From contig NZ_CP014608.1 in NCBI RefSeq assembly GCF_001586165.1, positions 248,001 through 312,000 of the forward strand: 64,000 nt of DNA, read 5' to 3'. Shown here in pieces: positions 17,855-25,587 of the stretch (positions within the stretch are counted from its first letter, which is position 1; each line of letters opens with the position of its first letter). Below the pieces are notes generated by a model. It worked only from the letters and a program-made list of their open reading frames with translations. It was not told where the DNA came from and searched no databases. A program made the position numbers and the translations under genes. Source of the DNA: Obesumbacterium proteus (GTDB lineage Bacteria > Pseudomonadota > Gammaproteobacteria > Enterobacterales > Enterobacteriaceae).

Positions 17855-17883
17855 TTGACTTAGACCAACCGGTCTACTATAGC
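17855..17883 (+). promoter_or_regulatory. Promoter with TetR-type operator of the NemR-like gene
   Basis: TTGACT at 17855-17860 and TATAGC at 17878-17883 are spaced by 17 bases, and the perfect palindrome TAGACC-AACC-GGTCTA (17861-17876) fills the spacer. A bound dimer would block RNA polymerase, so autorepression is likely. Confidence 0.75.
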
Positions 17884-17890
17884 AACTCAC

Positions 17891-18496
17891 ATGAACAAAA
17901 CGACGAGCACGACCAACAGCACCTGCGAACACATCTTAGATGTGGGTGAAGAATTGATTTTAAACCTTGGCTTTACGGCGATGGGTTTAAATGAGCTTCT
18001 GGCTACCGCAGGGGTACCAAAAGGTTCGTTCTACCATTACTTCAAATCGAAAGAGAAGTTTGGTGAAGCTATGCTTACCCGTTATTTCAGCGATTACGTG
18101 ATCATGCTGAAAGAGAAATTTTCGGATGGGCAAAAGACACAGCGTCAGCATTTGTTAGATTATTTCTCACATTGGATGACGCAAAGCTGTGAAACGGTAT
18201 GCCACAGCAAGTGCTTAGTCGTAAAACTGGCAGGTGAAGTCAGTGATTTATCAGAGGTCATGCGTGAAGCATTAGATTCTGGTATCACGCGTGTCATCGC
18301 CCAGTTGCAGTCGAGTATCGAATCTGGCGTTGAAGAGGGGTCGCTGGTGATTGAAGAATCCCCCGAACTACTCGCAGATTCACTATACTCTTTATGGTTA
18401 GGCGCAGCGTTACGGGCTAAGGTCAACAGATCTGATGCACCGTTTGTTTCAGCCATGCAGCGTACGGAACGCTTGCTGAAGCCCGGCACCATTTAA
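17891..18496 (+). CDS. NemR-like TetR-family repressor
   Basis: 201 residues. The N-terminal helix-turn-helix is clear (MGLNELLATAGVPKGSFYHYFKSKEKFGEAM). Cys108 in SKCLVVKL and Lys177 in LWLGAALRAKV line up with Cys106 and Lys175 of E. coli NemR, which sense electrophiles and hypochlorous acid. The similarity runs through the whole length (EVSDLSEVMREALDSG). E. coli nemR is followed by nemA and gloA; here it is followed by two small secreted-protein genes. An operator-like palindrome lies in its own promoter and a variant before the next gene. It could be a diverged paralogue rather than the true orthologue, so no symbol is given. Confidence 0.85.
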   Translation: MNKTTSTTNSTCEHILDVGEELILNLGFTAMGLNELLATAGVPKGSFYHYFKSKEKFGEAMLTRYFSDYVIMLKEKFSDGQKTQRQHLLDYFSHWMTQSCETVCHSKCLVVKLAGEVSDLSEVMREALDSGITRVIAQLQSSIESGVEEGSLVIEESPELLADSLYSLWLGAALRAKVNRSDAPFVSAMQRTERLLKPGTI

Positions 18497-18561
18497 AGAG
18501 ATAATCGCAGCACAAAGAATGCCTGCGTGAAAACGTTTGGCATTATTTTTTACCCTTTAAC

Positions 18562-18576
18562 TAGACGACTGGTCTA
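18562..18576 (+). promoter_or_regulatory. Second TetR-type operator, before the small secreted-protein gene
   Basis: TAGACGACTGGTCTA is a 15-bp palindrome sharing TAGAC/GTCTA with the operator in the regulator promoter, one base shorter in the middle. It overlaps a TATTAA that may be the -10 element. Placed 42 bp before the next start, it suggests control by the same repressor. Confidence 0.6.
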
Positions 18577-18617
18577 TTAAATCAGTATCTAGATCACACA
18601 TTTAGCGAGATGACAGC

Positions 18618-18779
18618 ATGAAAACTATTACTTTGACCGTACTAATGACTCTAGCCCTTGCGGGTTCTGCTTTTGCACAAAGCTTTTCAGATATGACCGC
18701 TAGCGAACAACGCGCAACCGTCGTCAATCATCTGAACAACGGTAGTGCTCAAGCTCATCAGATCACTATCAATAAATAA
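18618..18779 (+). CDS. Small secreted protein with one SFSD-AHQ repeat unit
   Basis: 53 residues, ATG 18618. A Sec signal peptide (MKTITLTVLMTLALAGSAFA) is followed by a mature peptide of about 33 residues: QSFSDMTASEQRATVVNHLN, then NGSAQAHQITINK. The mature part has no cysteine. Its core, F-S-x-(L/M)-x-x-x-(E/D)-Q-R-A-T-V-(V/I)-N-x-L-N-N-G-x-A-x-A-H-Q, reappears in the gene at 18896. The two are paralogues, sharing signal-peptide style and core. I do not recognise a family. Location is predicted to be the periplasm or outside the cell. The operator upstream suggests induction by electrophile or oxidative stress. Confidence 0.75.
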   Translation: MKTITLTVLMTLALAGSAFAQSFSDMTASEQRATVVNHLNNGSAQAHQITINK

Positions 18780-18829
18780 TCGGCATTGCCCAGTGCCATA
18801 CAGAACTGAATTTGTTATTAAAACCTGCA

Positions 18830-18870
18830 AAGTAGGTCAGTGAGTCGCCACCGAGTGCCCTGACCTACTT
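18830..18870 (+). other. Intercistronic hairpin between the two small-protein genes
   Basis: AAGTAGGTCAG and CTGACCTACTT are exact complements (11 bp) around a 19-base loop. No U-tract follows, so it looks less like a terminator and more like an mRNA-stabilising or processing hairpin, 25 bp before the next ATG. Confidence 0.55.
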
Positions 18871-18895
18871 CAAAAAATTTAAAGAAGAGAAAATC

Positions 18896-19198
18896 ATGAA
18901 AACTTCAATTTTACTGTCTGCTATCGTTGCTCTTACTCTCACTGGTTCGGCTTTCGCTCAATCATTTTCTGACCTAAGCCCAGCAGAACAAAGTACCTTG
19001 GCATATTCAAACCGCAACGGCTCTGCTTACGCTCATCAGATGATGGCTAAACAAAAACTGCATGAAGCCGGTATCGCGAGTTCTACCGTCCACGGTAGCG
19101 CAACGTTTTCACAGCTAAGTGCACAGGATCAACGCGCAACTGTTATCAATAATCTGAATAACGGCGACGCCTATGCGCATCAGTCTGAAATCAAATAA
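18896..19198 (+). CDS. Small secreted protein with two SFSD-AHQ repeat units
   Basis: 100 residues. The signal peptide MKTSILLSAIVALTLTGSAFA is followed by two copies of the unit found once in the 18618 gene. Copy one spans about 23-47 (SFSDLSPAEQSTLAYSNRNG then SAYAHQ) and copy two about 71-96 (TFSQLSAQDQRATVINNLNN then GDAYAHQ). A linker of about 23 residues rich in K, A and S joins them. No cysteine occurs in the mature protein. AAGAGAAA before the ATG is a weak ribosome site. No known family recognised; the function is unknown. Both genes lie behind the NemR-like regulator and replace yjbL/yjbM of the E. coli order. Confidence 0.8.
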   Translation: MKTSILLSAIVALTLTGSAFAQSFSDLSPAEQSTLAYSNRNGSAYAHQMMAKQKLHEAGIASSTVHGSATFSQLSAQDQRATVINNLNNGDAYAHQSEIK

Positions 19199-19235
19199 CA
19201 GATTGAATATTTGCCACTGCTGCCTTAAGTAAAAG

Positions 19236-19272
19236 CGGGCTGACGGGAATCCCCTGTCAGCCCGTTTTATTT
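19236..19272 (+). terminator. Rho-independent terminator after the small-protein genes
   Basis: CGGGCTGAC pairs exactly with GTCAGCCCG, followed by TTTTATTTT. It closes the regulator/small-protein block before zur. Confidence 0.85.
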
Positions 19273-19374
19273 TGGGTGAGCAAATGCTGCCAACAAAAAT
19301 GTAGCTTGAAGTATGACGGGTATAATTATGTTAAAATAACGGCACCCTATTGGCTTGGCCGGAAGCAAAACATC

Positions 19375-19884
19375 ATGACCACAACTTCTTTAGAGCGACT
19401 GCTCGCACAGGCAGAAGAAATTTGTCTGCAACGCAATGTTCGACTGACTCCGCAAAGAATGGAAGTGTTGCGTCTGATGGCCTGCCAGAAAGGCACGATC
19501 AGTGCTTATGATTTACTGGATCTTCTGCGCGTCTCCGAACCACAGGCTAAACCGCCAACCATCTATCGTGCGCTCGACTTTTTGCTAGAACAAGGCTTCA
19601 TCCACAAAGTGGAGTCCACTAATAGCTATGTGATGTGTCATCACATCGAAGAGCCTAGCCATACATCGGCATTATTTATTTGTCATCGCTGCGGGCAGGT
19701 AACTGAGCAAACAACCCAGGATGTACAGGAGCATTTAGAAAAGCTTGCTGCGCTGACGGGATTTTCATTACAGCATAGCGTGGTAGAAGCGCATGGTTTA
19801 TGTCGAGACTGCGGGAAAATTGAATCCTGCGATAGCCGCGATACGTGTCATCACGATCATTCCGAGCCGAAAAAGAAAAAATAG
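19375..19884 (+). CDS. zur: Zinc uptake regulator Zur (Fur family)
   Basis: 169 residues from MTTTSLERLLAQAEEICLQR (ATG 19375); an upstream ATG at 19276 would add 33 residues unlike the family. The winged helix is seen in NVRLTPQRMEVLRLM and PPTIYRALDFLLEQGF. Zinc sites are formed by the histidines and cysteines of VMCHHIEEPSHTSALFICHRCG, GLCRDCG and a CHHDHS tail. With Zn(II) it represses znuABC and related uptake genes. A likely -10 element, TATAAT, lies at 19321. Gene order toward lexA is conserved. Confidence 0.95.
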   Translation: MTTTSLERLLAQAEEICLQRNVRLTPQRMEVLRLMACQKGTISAYDLLDLLRVSEPQAKPPTIYRALDFLLEQGFIHKVESTNSYVMCHHIEEPSHTSALFICHRCGQVTEQTTQDVQEHLEKLAALTGFSLQHSVVEAHGLCRDCGKIESCDSRDTCHHDHSEPKKKK

Positions 19885-19900
19885 CGTTTAAATTACGCAT

Positions 19901-19932
19901 AAAAAAGAGCCGCATCTGCGGCTCTTTTTTTA
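19901..19932. terminator. Terminator after zur
   Basis: AAAAAAGAGCCGC, ATCT, GCGGCTCTTTTTTTT: a nine-base stem or longer with T-run on the plus strand and A-run on the other side, so it can act in both directions (zur and yjbJ are convergent). Confidence 0.92.
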
Positions 19933-20076
19933 ATCATCTGCAATCAATATCAGCAGTGGCACATTATTAATAAAGGAATATCAGCAATGGCGTATTGTCC
20001 ATTTTAATATTCGAATCCATTCTTTATTTATAATGCGTATTTGCAGAGTGATTATTTAGGCAAGTAAACTTAAATA

Positions 20077-20286
20077 TCACCAACGATATTTATTATGATC
20101 TTCCCACGCTTTAACTTCTTTCTCAGCGGCTTCTTTCTGATAGCCGTAGCGTTCCTGAATTTTACCTACCAGCTGATCGCGCTTCCCTTCGATTACAGTA
20201 AGATCATCGTCGGTTAACTTACCCCATTTCTCTTTCACTGTTCCCTTGAACTGCTTCCAGTTACCGCTCGCTTGATCTTTATTCAT
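20077..20286 (-). CDS. yjbJ: CsbD-family stress protein YjbJ
   Basis: 69 residues, MNKDQASGNWKQFKGTVKEK and so on, ending in KYRW; nearly colinear with E. coli YjbJ (69 residues). The protein is hydrophilic, helical and abundant under osmotic and stationary-phase stress in E. coli (RpoS-dependent). Molecular role unknown. CGGAG stands seven bases before the ATG. Confidence 0.93.
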   Translation of the reverse strand: MNKDQASGNWKQFKGTVKEKWGKLTDDDLTVIEGKRDQLVGKIQERYGYQKEAAEKEVKAWEDHNKYRW

Positions 20287-20616
20287 AATAACTCCGTATC
20301 ACTTATGTAATGGAATATATTCCCCACACATCTTTACTCGATTGAATTAATCACAATTGCGATGTGAGGCATCAGTTAACGTTCACCATTAAGACTAGCG
20401 GATACAGAGCATAAAAATATTTTCAGCTAGATAATCGATAATATTTAATAAAAAACTTTCGCAGAAAAGCACAAAAGCAGAGAGAAAACAGGGAATAAGC
20501 GGAGAATAATTTTTTTCACCTAGAATGTAAGCAAATATTAATAACGCGTCATTTTAGGGCAATGCAAAAACTATCAGAATTATCACATTGCCCTGATTAT
20601 TTAACGCTATAACACC
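20287..20616. other. AT-rich intergenic region between yjbJ and dinF
   Basis: 330 bp holding the yjbJ promoter region on the dinF-proximal side. I see no gene. Repeated TAATAATT-like AT-rich stretches are present but no clear hairpin terminator for dinF. Confidence 0.4.
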
Positions 20617-21957
20617 CTAATTTAACTCAATATTACCGGTGGGGAACCATGTTTTATCCCGCCAATGACGACGCCAGACAACCCACAAGGAAAGTCCGCG
20701 CAGCGATAAAAATACCGCCAAAGCCAACCATAAACCATGGTTGCCTAGCCAAGGGAGCGTGCACAGCGTTAAACCATAACCCGCCGCGGCAACGGCCATA
20801 CTATTACGCATTTCGGCACCGCGCGTCGCGCCGATAAACATGCCATCTAATAGATAACACCACACGCCCAGCAGCGGTAAAACAATCTGCCACGGCAGGT
20901 AGTGCGACGCCAACGATTGTACTTCTGGCAACGAGGTTAAGATCTGAATGATTTGTTGACCAAATACGGCATACAGCATGGCAAAGAACACCGCCACGAT
21001 ACCCGCCTGCCGACAGGCAGAATGCCAGATTTTCTGTAGTTTACGACCGTCGCGTGCACCATAGGCCTGCCCAGAATGAGCTTCCACTGCATAGGCAAAA
21101 CCATCTAGCGCATAGGCGGTAAACGTCAGCAGGTTCATCAGAACCGCATTCACCGCCACCACTTCGCTTCCCATTCTGGCACCCAGAATCGTCAGCGATG
21201 AAAAGCATAGTTGCAGCAGCAAAGAACGCAGCATGATGTCGCGGTTTAACGCCAACAGGCGGCGAAGGTTTCCACGCCACGCGTTGCGGAAATATTCCAG
21301 ATGTAGGCCACGTAGCTTCATCACGTGCCAAACCAGACCGAGCCCCAGTAAAAAGGTCGCGTAGTCGGCAATCACCGTCGCACTTGCTGCACCGGGCACC
21401 TTCCAGCCCAGTCCAACAACAAACCACAGATCGAGCGTGATGTTAATAACGTTACCCACAACCAGCAATATGACCGGCGCACGGGCATATTGAACGCCTA
21501 ACAGCCAGCCAAGAATAACAAGGTTCGCCAGCGTCGCAGGTGCACCAAGCCAGCGAATCTGCATAAACAAACGAGCCTGCTCGAGTACATCTTCATGACC
21601 GCCCACAATCCGCAGCACGCCGTTAATCAAAGGCTGTCGCAGCGCGATGATAACGATCCCTGCCAGCAACGCTATGAGCATTGGCTGCACAAGCGCACGA
21701 GCCAACGCCGTTTTATCCCCCGCGCCGAACGCTTGCGCAGTTAGCCCCGTGGTGCTCATGCGTAAAAATAGCAGCAGCATAAATAAGAATGACGTAGCCA
21801 TCGCGCCAACGGCTACACCACCAAGATAAACAGGGCTATCCAAATGCCCAATTACGGCGGTATCGACTAGCCCTAACAACGGAACGGAGATATTCGATAG
21901 GATCATCGGCAGTGCGAGGATCCACAGCGCCTTATCGGTTGGTGTAAGCATTTTCAT
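20617..21957 (-). CDS. dinF: MATE-family efflux protein DinF
   Basis: 446 residues with twelve hydrophobic helices. The start MKMLTPTDKALWILALPMIL and GLVDTAVIGHLDSPVYLGGV are typical of the DinF branch of MATE exporters, which extrude cationic compounds using an ion gradient in the inner membrane. In E. coli dinF follows lexA in one SOS-controlled operon and has been linked to oxidative and bile-salt protection. Here the gap to lexA is 137 bp and carries a hairpin terminator, so read-through would be partial. Confidence 0.93.
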   Translation of the reverse strand: MKMLTPTDKALWILALPMILSNISVPLLGLVDTAVIGHLDSPVYLGGVAVGAMATSFLFMLLLFLRMSTTGLTAQAFGAGDKTALARALVQPMLIALLAGIVIIALRQPLINGVLRIVGGHEDVLEQARLFMQIRWLGAPATLANLVILGWLLGVQYARAPVILLVVGNVINITLDLWFVVGLGWKVPGAASATVIADYATFLLGLGLVWHVMKLRGLHLEYFRNAWRGNLRRLLALNRDIMLRSLLLQLCFSSLTILGARMGSEVVAVNAVLMNLLTFTAYALDGFAYAVEAHSGQAYGARDGRKLQKIWHSACRQAGIVAVFFAMLYAVFGQQIIQILTSLPEVQSLASHYLPWQIVLPLLGVWCYLLDGMFIGATRGAEMRNSMAVAAAGYGLTLCTLPWLGNHGLWLALAVFLSLRGLSLWVVWRRHWRDKTWFPTGNIELN

Positions 21958-22032
21958 TTTTTTGAATTCATTCCAGATAACCGACCCGTTATCTCAACAC
22001 AAAGAGGTTTACAGCATGAACGAATACGCCAT

Positions 22033-22056
22033 AAAAAAGCCCCAATTAAGGGGCTT
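22033..22056 (-). terminator. Terminator or attenuator between lexA and dinF
   Basis: On the minus strand AAGCCCC pairs with GGGGCTT around a short loop and is followed by TTTTTT. It would end part of the lexA transcripts before dinF. Confidence 0.8.
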
Positions 22057-22094
22057 AGTCTATCGGTGTGATACCAAACGCAACAGGTGAAGTT

Positions 22095-22703
22095 TTAGAT
22101 CCAGTCGCCGTTACGAATAACACCTACCGCTAAACCTTCAATCGTGAAGTTTTGCTCGCGCAGGTCAACAACAATAGGCTCGAAATCGCTGTTTTCTGGC
22201 AACAGCTGAACAATATTGCCTTGCTTTTTCAGTCGCTTAACCGTCACTTCATCTTCGATACGCGCAACCACAACCTGCCCATTACGCACATCCTGTGTTT
22301 TATGCACAGCCAGCAAATCGCCGTCTAAAATACCGATATCGCGCATCGACATTCCGTTAACGCGCAGTAAGAAATCGGCATTAGGCTTAAACAGAGCAGG
22401 ATCGACCTGATAATGGCCTTCAATATGTTCTTGCGCTAGCAGAGGTTCACCCGCTGCCACGCGGCCAATTAACGGCAGGCCGGTTTCATCTTCCATCAAA
22501 AGACGAATACCACGCGAAGCACCGGAAACGATCTCGATAACGCCTTTACGTTGCAGTGCTTTTAAATGTTCTTCTGCCGCATTAGGAGAGCGGAATCCCA
22601 AGCGCTGAGCAATTTCAGCGCGGGTTGGCGGCATGCCAGTTTGTTCAATATGGTCACGAATCAGATCGTAGACTTCCTGCTGTCTGGCTGTAAGTGCTTT
22701 CAT
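22095..22703 (-). CDS. lexA: SOS repressor LexA
   Basis: 202 residues, as in E. coli. The winged helix-turn-helix lies in the first 65 residues (PPTRAEIAQRLGFRSPNAAEEHLKAL). The self-cleavage site is Ala84-Gly85 (GRVAAGEP), and the catalytic pair Ser119 (NGMSMRD) and Lys156 (VTVKRLKK) is intact. LexA represses DNA-damage genes until RecA filaments trigger cleavage. Two SOS boxes in its own promoter show autorepression. Confidence 0.98.
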   Translation of the reverse strand: MKALTARQQEVYDLIRDHIEQTGMPPTRAEIAQRLGFRSPNAAEEHLKALQRKGVIEIVSGASRGIRLLMEDETGLPLIGRVAAGEPLLAQEHIEGHYQVDPALFKPNADFLLRVNGMSMRDIGILDGDLLAVHKTQDVRNGQVVVARIEDEVTVKRLKKQGNIVQLLPENSDFEPIVVDLREQNFTIEGLAVGVIRNGDWI

Positions 22704-22711
22704 TCCACCAC

Positions 22712-22727
22712 CTGTTTGTTTATACAG
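22712..22727. promoter_or_regulatory. SOS (LexA) box 1 of lexA
   Basis: CTGTTTGTTTATACAG fits CTGT-N8-ACAG exactly, 9 bp before the lexA start codon. Confidence 0.95.
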
Positions 22728-22732
22728 TTTTG

Positions 22733-22748
22733 CTGTGAGTATATACAG
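22733..22748. promoter_or_regulatory. SOS (LexA) box 2 of lexA
   Basis: CTGTGAGTATATACAG fits CTGT-N8-ACAG exactly. It is 21 bp from box 1, so two LexA dimers bind on the same face, as at the E. coli lexA promoter. Confidence 0.95.
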
Positions 22749-22867
22749 GTAGCGACCATTTTGAAACCGTCAAATACATAAAGATTGAGCCGTGACGCAT
22801 CTGATCTGCATTAAGCGTGCGTTTTTTGTATTTTCAGTCAGCTACCCGTCAATAATCGGCCCATTCA

Positions 22868-23566
22868 TCAGCCATTTTTGACCGTTTCTGGCGCTCTATA
22901 GGTTCGTTGTGGGCGGCCCACTTTTCCATACACGATTTCAGCCATAATCAGATGGCGGCCCGCGCAAAACTCTAAGTAGCGCCGTGCCGTTGTTCGGCTG
23001 AGTTTAAGCTCCTGCGCAACGGTTTCTGCGGTATGACGCGCATCAGGATCGGCAAATAGCTTCTGCACCTTATCTAAGGTCAGCGCATCGATGCCAACCG
23101 GCAATTCTTCTTTCTGCTCGCCACGCGCATAGGCATTGAACATATCATCAATTTGGCGCTGGCTGGCGCTATCGCTGTTAGCGAGCATCCGCTTGCGTAC
23201 ATGGTAGCGTTCAAGCGTTTGCCCCAAGCGTTCGTAAGCAATCGGCTTCACTAAATAGTCGAATACACCACAGCGCACCGCGTCTGACACCGTATCCATA
23301 TCACTTGCCGCGGTGGTGAAAACCACACCGCCAGGGAAACGAGCCTGAGTTAATTCATGCAATAGCGTGATGCCTTTGCCATCGGGTAAATAGTTATCCA
23401 GCAAGATGAGGTCGGGTTTGAATCGCTCAATCATCATTCTGGCCTGAGCAAGATTTCCCGCCAACCATACCTGACCACAGCCCTGGAAATGGCGAATAAA
23501 CTCCGCATGCATTTCTGCAAGTGGCGTTTCGTCTTCAACTATTAGAATCGTTATTGGTTGTGTCAT
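22868..23566 (-). CDS. dpiA: Response regulator DpiA (CitB) of citrate sensing
   Basis: 232 residues. The receiver domain has the acidic pair EDE near residue 11, phospho-acceptor Asp57 (LILLDNYLPDG) and the conserved lysine in YLVKPIAYE. The C-terminal part has a helix-turn-helix (TVAQELKLSRTTARRYLEFC), as in the CitB/DcuR group. It overlaps the end of dpiB by 32 bp, which indicates translational coupling. It is expected to activate the divergent citCDEFXGT operon when DpiB detects citrate. In E. coli excess DpiA also binds replication origins. Confidence 0.93.
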   Translation of the reverse strand: MTQPITILIVEDETPLAEMHAEFIRHFQGCGQVWLAGNLAQARMMIERFKPDLILLDNYLPDGKGITLLHELTQARFPGGVVFTTAASDMDTVSDAVRCGVFDYLVKPIAYERLGQTLERYHVRKRMLANSDSASQRQIDDMFNAYARGEQKEELPVGIDALTLDKVQKLFADPDARHTAETVAQELKLSRTTARRYLEFCAGRHLIMAEIVYGKVGRPQRTYRAPETVKNG

Positions 23567-25196
23567 AAGTCTTTTTCACTTTCGGAATAAATACGGAAAA
23601 TAAAGTTCCACAAGGTTCGTTGTCTTCCAACGTAATCACACCGCCACAGCGGCCTACATAGCTGGCAATCAGGTATAGCCCGATGCCATGCTCACCGGCG
23701 TCTTCTGTTTTGGTGCTGACCCCTTGCTCAAAAATAGCCTCACGTAAAGACTCTGGAACGCCACATCCTTGATCGGCTACTTCCACGATCACATCCTCGC
23801 CCTCGTCGCTAAGATACAGCTCGACGGTTTTATTGCCCTGCGAATTCTTCAGGCTAGCATCAAAGGCATTGTCGAGTAGATTACCCACGATGGCCGCGAA
23901 CTCCGTGCTATCAAGCCCTTCAGGTAACTGACGTAGCTGACTGCCTTCGACCAAATTAAACGTCAGCCCCAGTTCCCGAGCGCGCTGCGCTTTACCAAAA
24001 AGTAGCCCCGCGACCTGACGGTCGTCGAAAGAACCTCTCAGACTATCAATAAGCTGCTGCTGCGCCTGCGATTCCCCTTTTACCATTGCCAGCGCACGAT
24101 CATATTCTTTCATTTGTAACAGCCCGTTGATCGTCGACATCCAGTTAAGATGCTCATGACGTAACGTGCGCAGGCTTTCAACATACTGTTTTATCTGCGT
24201 GAGCTGGGCGTTGAGCGTGCTAATTTCATCTTTACTACGGAAACTGATAATTGCGCCCAATAGCTCATCGCCGAAATGTATGGCAGCACGGTTGGCAATA
24301 ACGCTCAACCCATTAAAAGTGCAAATCACATCCTGCCGTTTTTCTTCTATTTGTTCCGTGAAAAAGCCCGCAGGATCAACAACCTCTTCAATCGGTTTCC
24401 CCAGCCATTGTCTTCCCGGCGAACTTAACCCTAGCATTTTGCGCGCATTTCGGTTGATCGCAGTAATCAGCCCATCGGGGTCGACCGCAATAAGTCCCTC
24501 ATATACCGAGCCAAACAACGCGTCTTGCTGGCGCACCACGCGCGCAATTTGGCGCGGTTCCATTCCTAACATTTGCCGACGAATGTGTGAAGCAAACATC
24601 CACGACAGCAACATCAAGATAATAAGAATCAGGACAAACACGCCCGCCAAAGGCAGTAAAAAATCTAGTCGCCAGCTGTCTATCTTGCTGACCAAATAGC
24701 CCAGCGAAACCACGCCAATAATTTTGCCCTGCTCATCAAAAATCGGCGTTTTTGCACGCATTGCCATACCGATAGAACCTTTACCGGTAATAAAATAACT
24801 CTCGCCACGCTCCAACGCTCCGGGCTTACTCCATTGCATCGGAAGACCAATTTTGGCCGGATTAGGATGATATAAGCGGATAGAGTTTTTATCCCCGATA
24901 ACAACATAGTCAAAATCCGAACCGGTACCTAATTTATTGGCGATAATGGCAAGACGTTTGGTATCTCTATTTTTGACTGCCGTGACAACACTATCAATTG
25001 AAGCAATGATTTTGGCCTGATTCATTGCCATATCACGCACATGATTACTAAGATAATCTTCAAATGAAGCAGATAAATATTTCCCTAGCGCGGCAACCAA
25101 TAATGTTGAGACGAGGAGTAATAAAAGAAATATTCGTAAAGGAAATGCGATGCGGCTAAAAAACCTAAACTCTTTAACATTTGGTTTGCCAAACAT
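23535..25196 (-). CDS. dpiB: Citrate sensor kinase DpiB (CitA)
   Basis: 553 residues (E. coli 552). Membrane helix one (about 19-38), a periplasmic CitA-type sensor domain (about 40-180, with RLYHPNPAKIGLPMQW and GSIGMAMRAKTPIFD), helix two (about 184-205), a cytosolic PAS domain (VYEGLIAVDPDGLITAINRN) and the kinase. The phospho-histidine lies in RTLRHEHLNWMSTI; the ATPase has DNAFDASLKN and DQGCGVPE. The pair DpiBA controls citrate fermentation. Divergent from citC across about 390 bp. Confidence 0.94.
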   Translation of the reverse strand: MFGKPNVKEFRFFSRIAFPLRIFLLLLLVSTLLVAALGKYLSASFEDYLSNHVRDMAMNQAKIIASIDSVVTAVKNRDTKRLAIIANKLGTGSDFDYVVIGDKNSIRLYHPNPAKIGLPMQWSKPGALERGESYFITGKGSIGMAMRAKTPIFDEQGKIIGVVSLGYLVSKIDSWRLDFLLPLAGVFVLILIILMLLSWMFASHIRRQMLGMEPRQIARVVRQQDALFGSVYEGLIAVDPDGLITAINRNARKMLGLSSPGRQWLGKPIEEVVDPAGFFTEQIEEKRQDVICTFNGLSVIANRAAIHFGDELLGAIISFRSKDEISTLNAQLTQIKQYVESLRTLRHEHLNWMSTINGLLQMKEYDRALAMVKGESQAQQQLIDSLRGSFDDRQVAGLLFGKAQRARELGLTFNLVEGSQLRQLPEGLDSTEFAAIVGNLLDNAFDASLKNSQGNKTVELYLSDEGEDVIVEVADQGCGVPESLREAIFEQGVSTKTEDAGEHGIGLYLIASYVGRCGGVITLEDNEPCGTLFSVFIPKVKKTYDTTNNDSNS

Positions 25197-25587
25197 CGAT
25201 ATTTCCTCTTTTTTGCGGCGAAATGATGGGCTAGTATCAGGGAAATGTAATGAATATGTTTCCTCATTTTCTGCCCACTACGGATTAGATCGTTGCAGAT
25301 TCTACGGATTAAATCAATTAAACAAATAAAAACCACGTTACTTATCCAAATAAAAATAATTAAGAAAATAAAAACCATTAAGTCTATTTAATTCTGATAA
25401 CTCTTTGTGAAATAGGTCAAGATTTCCCGCCTTAATACTCCTTACGATCATTCCGTCAACGCAAAAATATAAACGAATAAGATTAAAGCGTTGCGCCGAG
25501 CAATTGAAAATAAAACGTTATTGATATGCAACAAATCACAACAATTGTGATCCTACTGCACGCATGCGGCAAGCAACAGGAAACTCT
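25197..25587. promoter_or_regulatory. Divergent dpiB/citC control region with direct repeats
   Basis: About 390 bp, AT-rich. Two near-identical direct repeats, CTACGGATTAGATC (25278-25291) and CTACGGATTAAATC (25302-25315), are spaced 24 bp apart, 80-120 bp before dpiB. A perfect dyad ATCACAA-CAA-TTGTGAT lies at 25535-25551, 36 bp before citC. These are candidates for DpiA or global-regulator binding; which protein binds is not shown by the sequence. Confidence 0.55.

Noticed and set aside
24166..24699. 177-codon open frame on the plus strand inside dpiB
   Set aside because: It lies fully antisense to the conserved kinase; composition follows from dpiB codon use, and no domain is seen.
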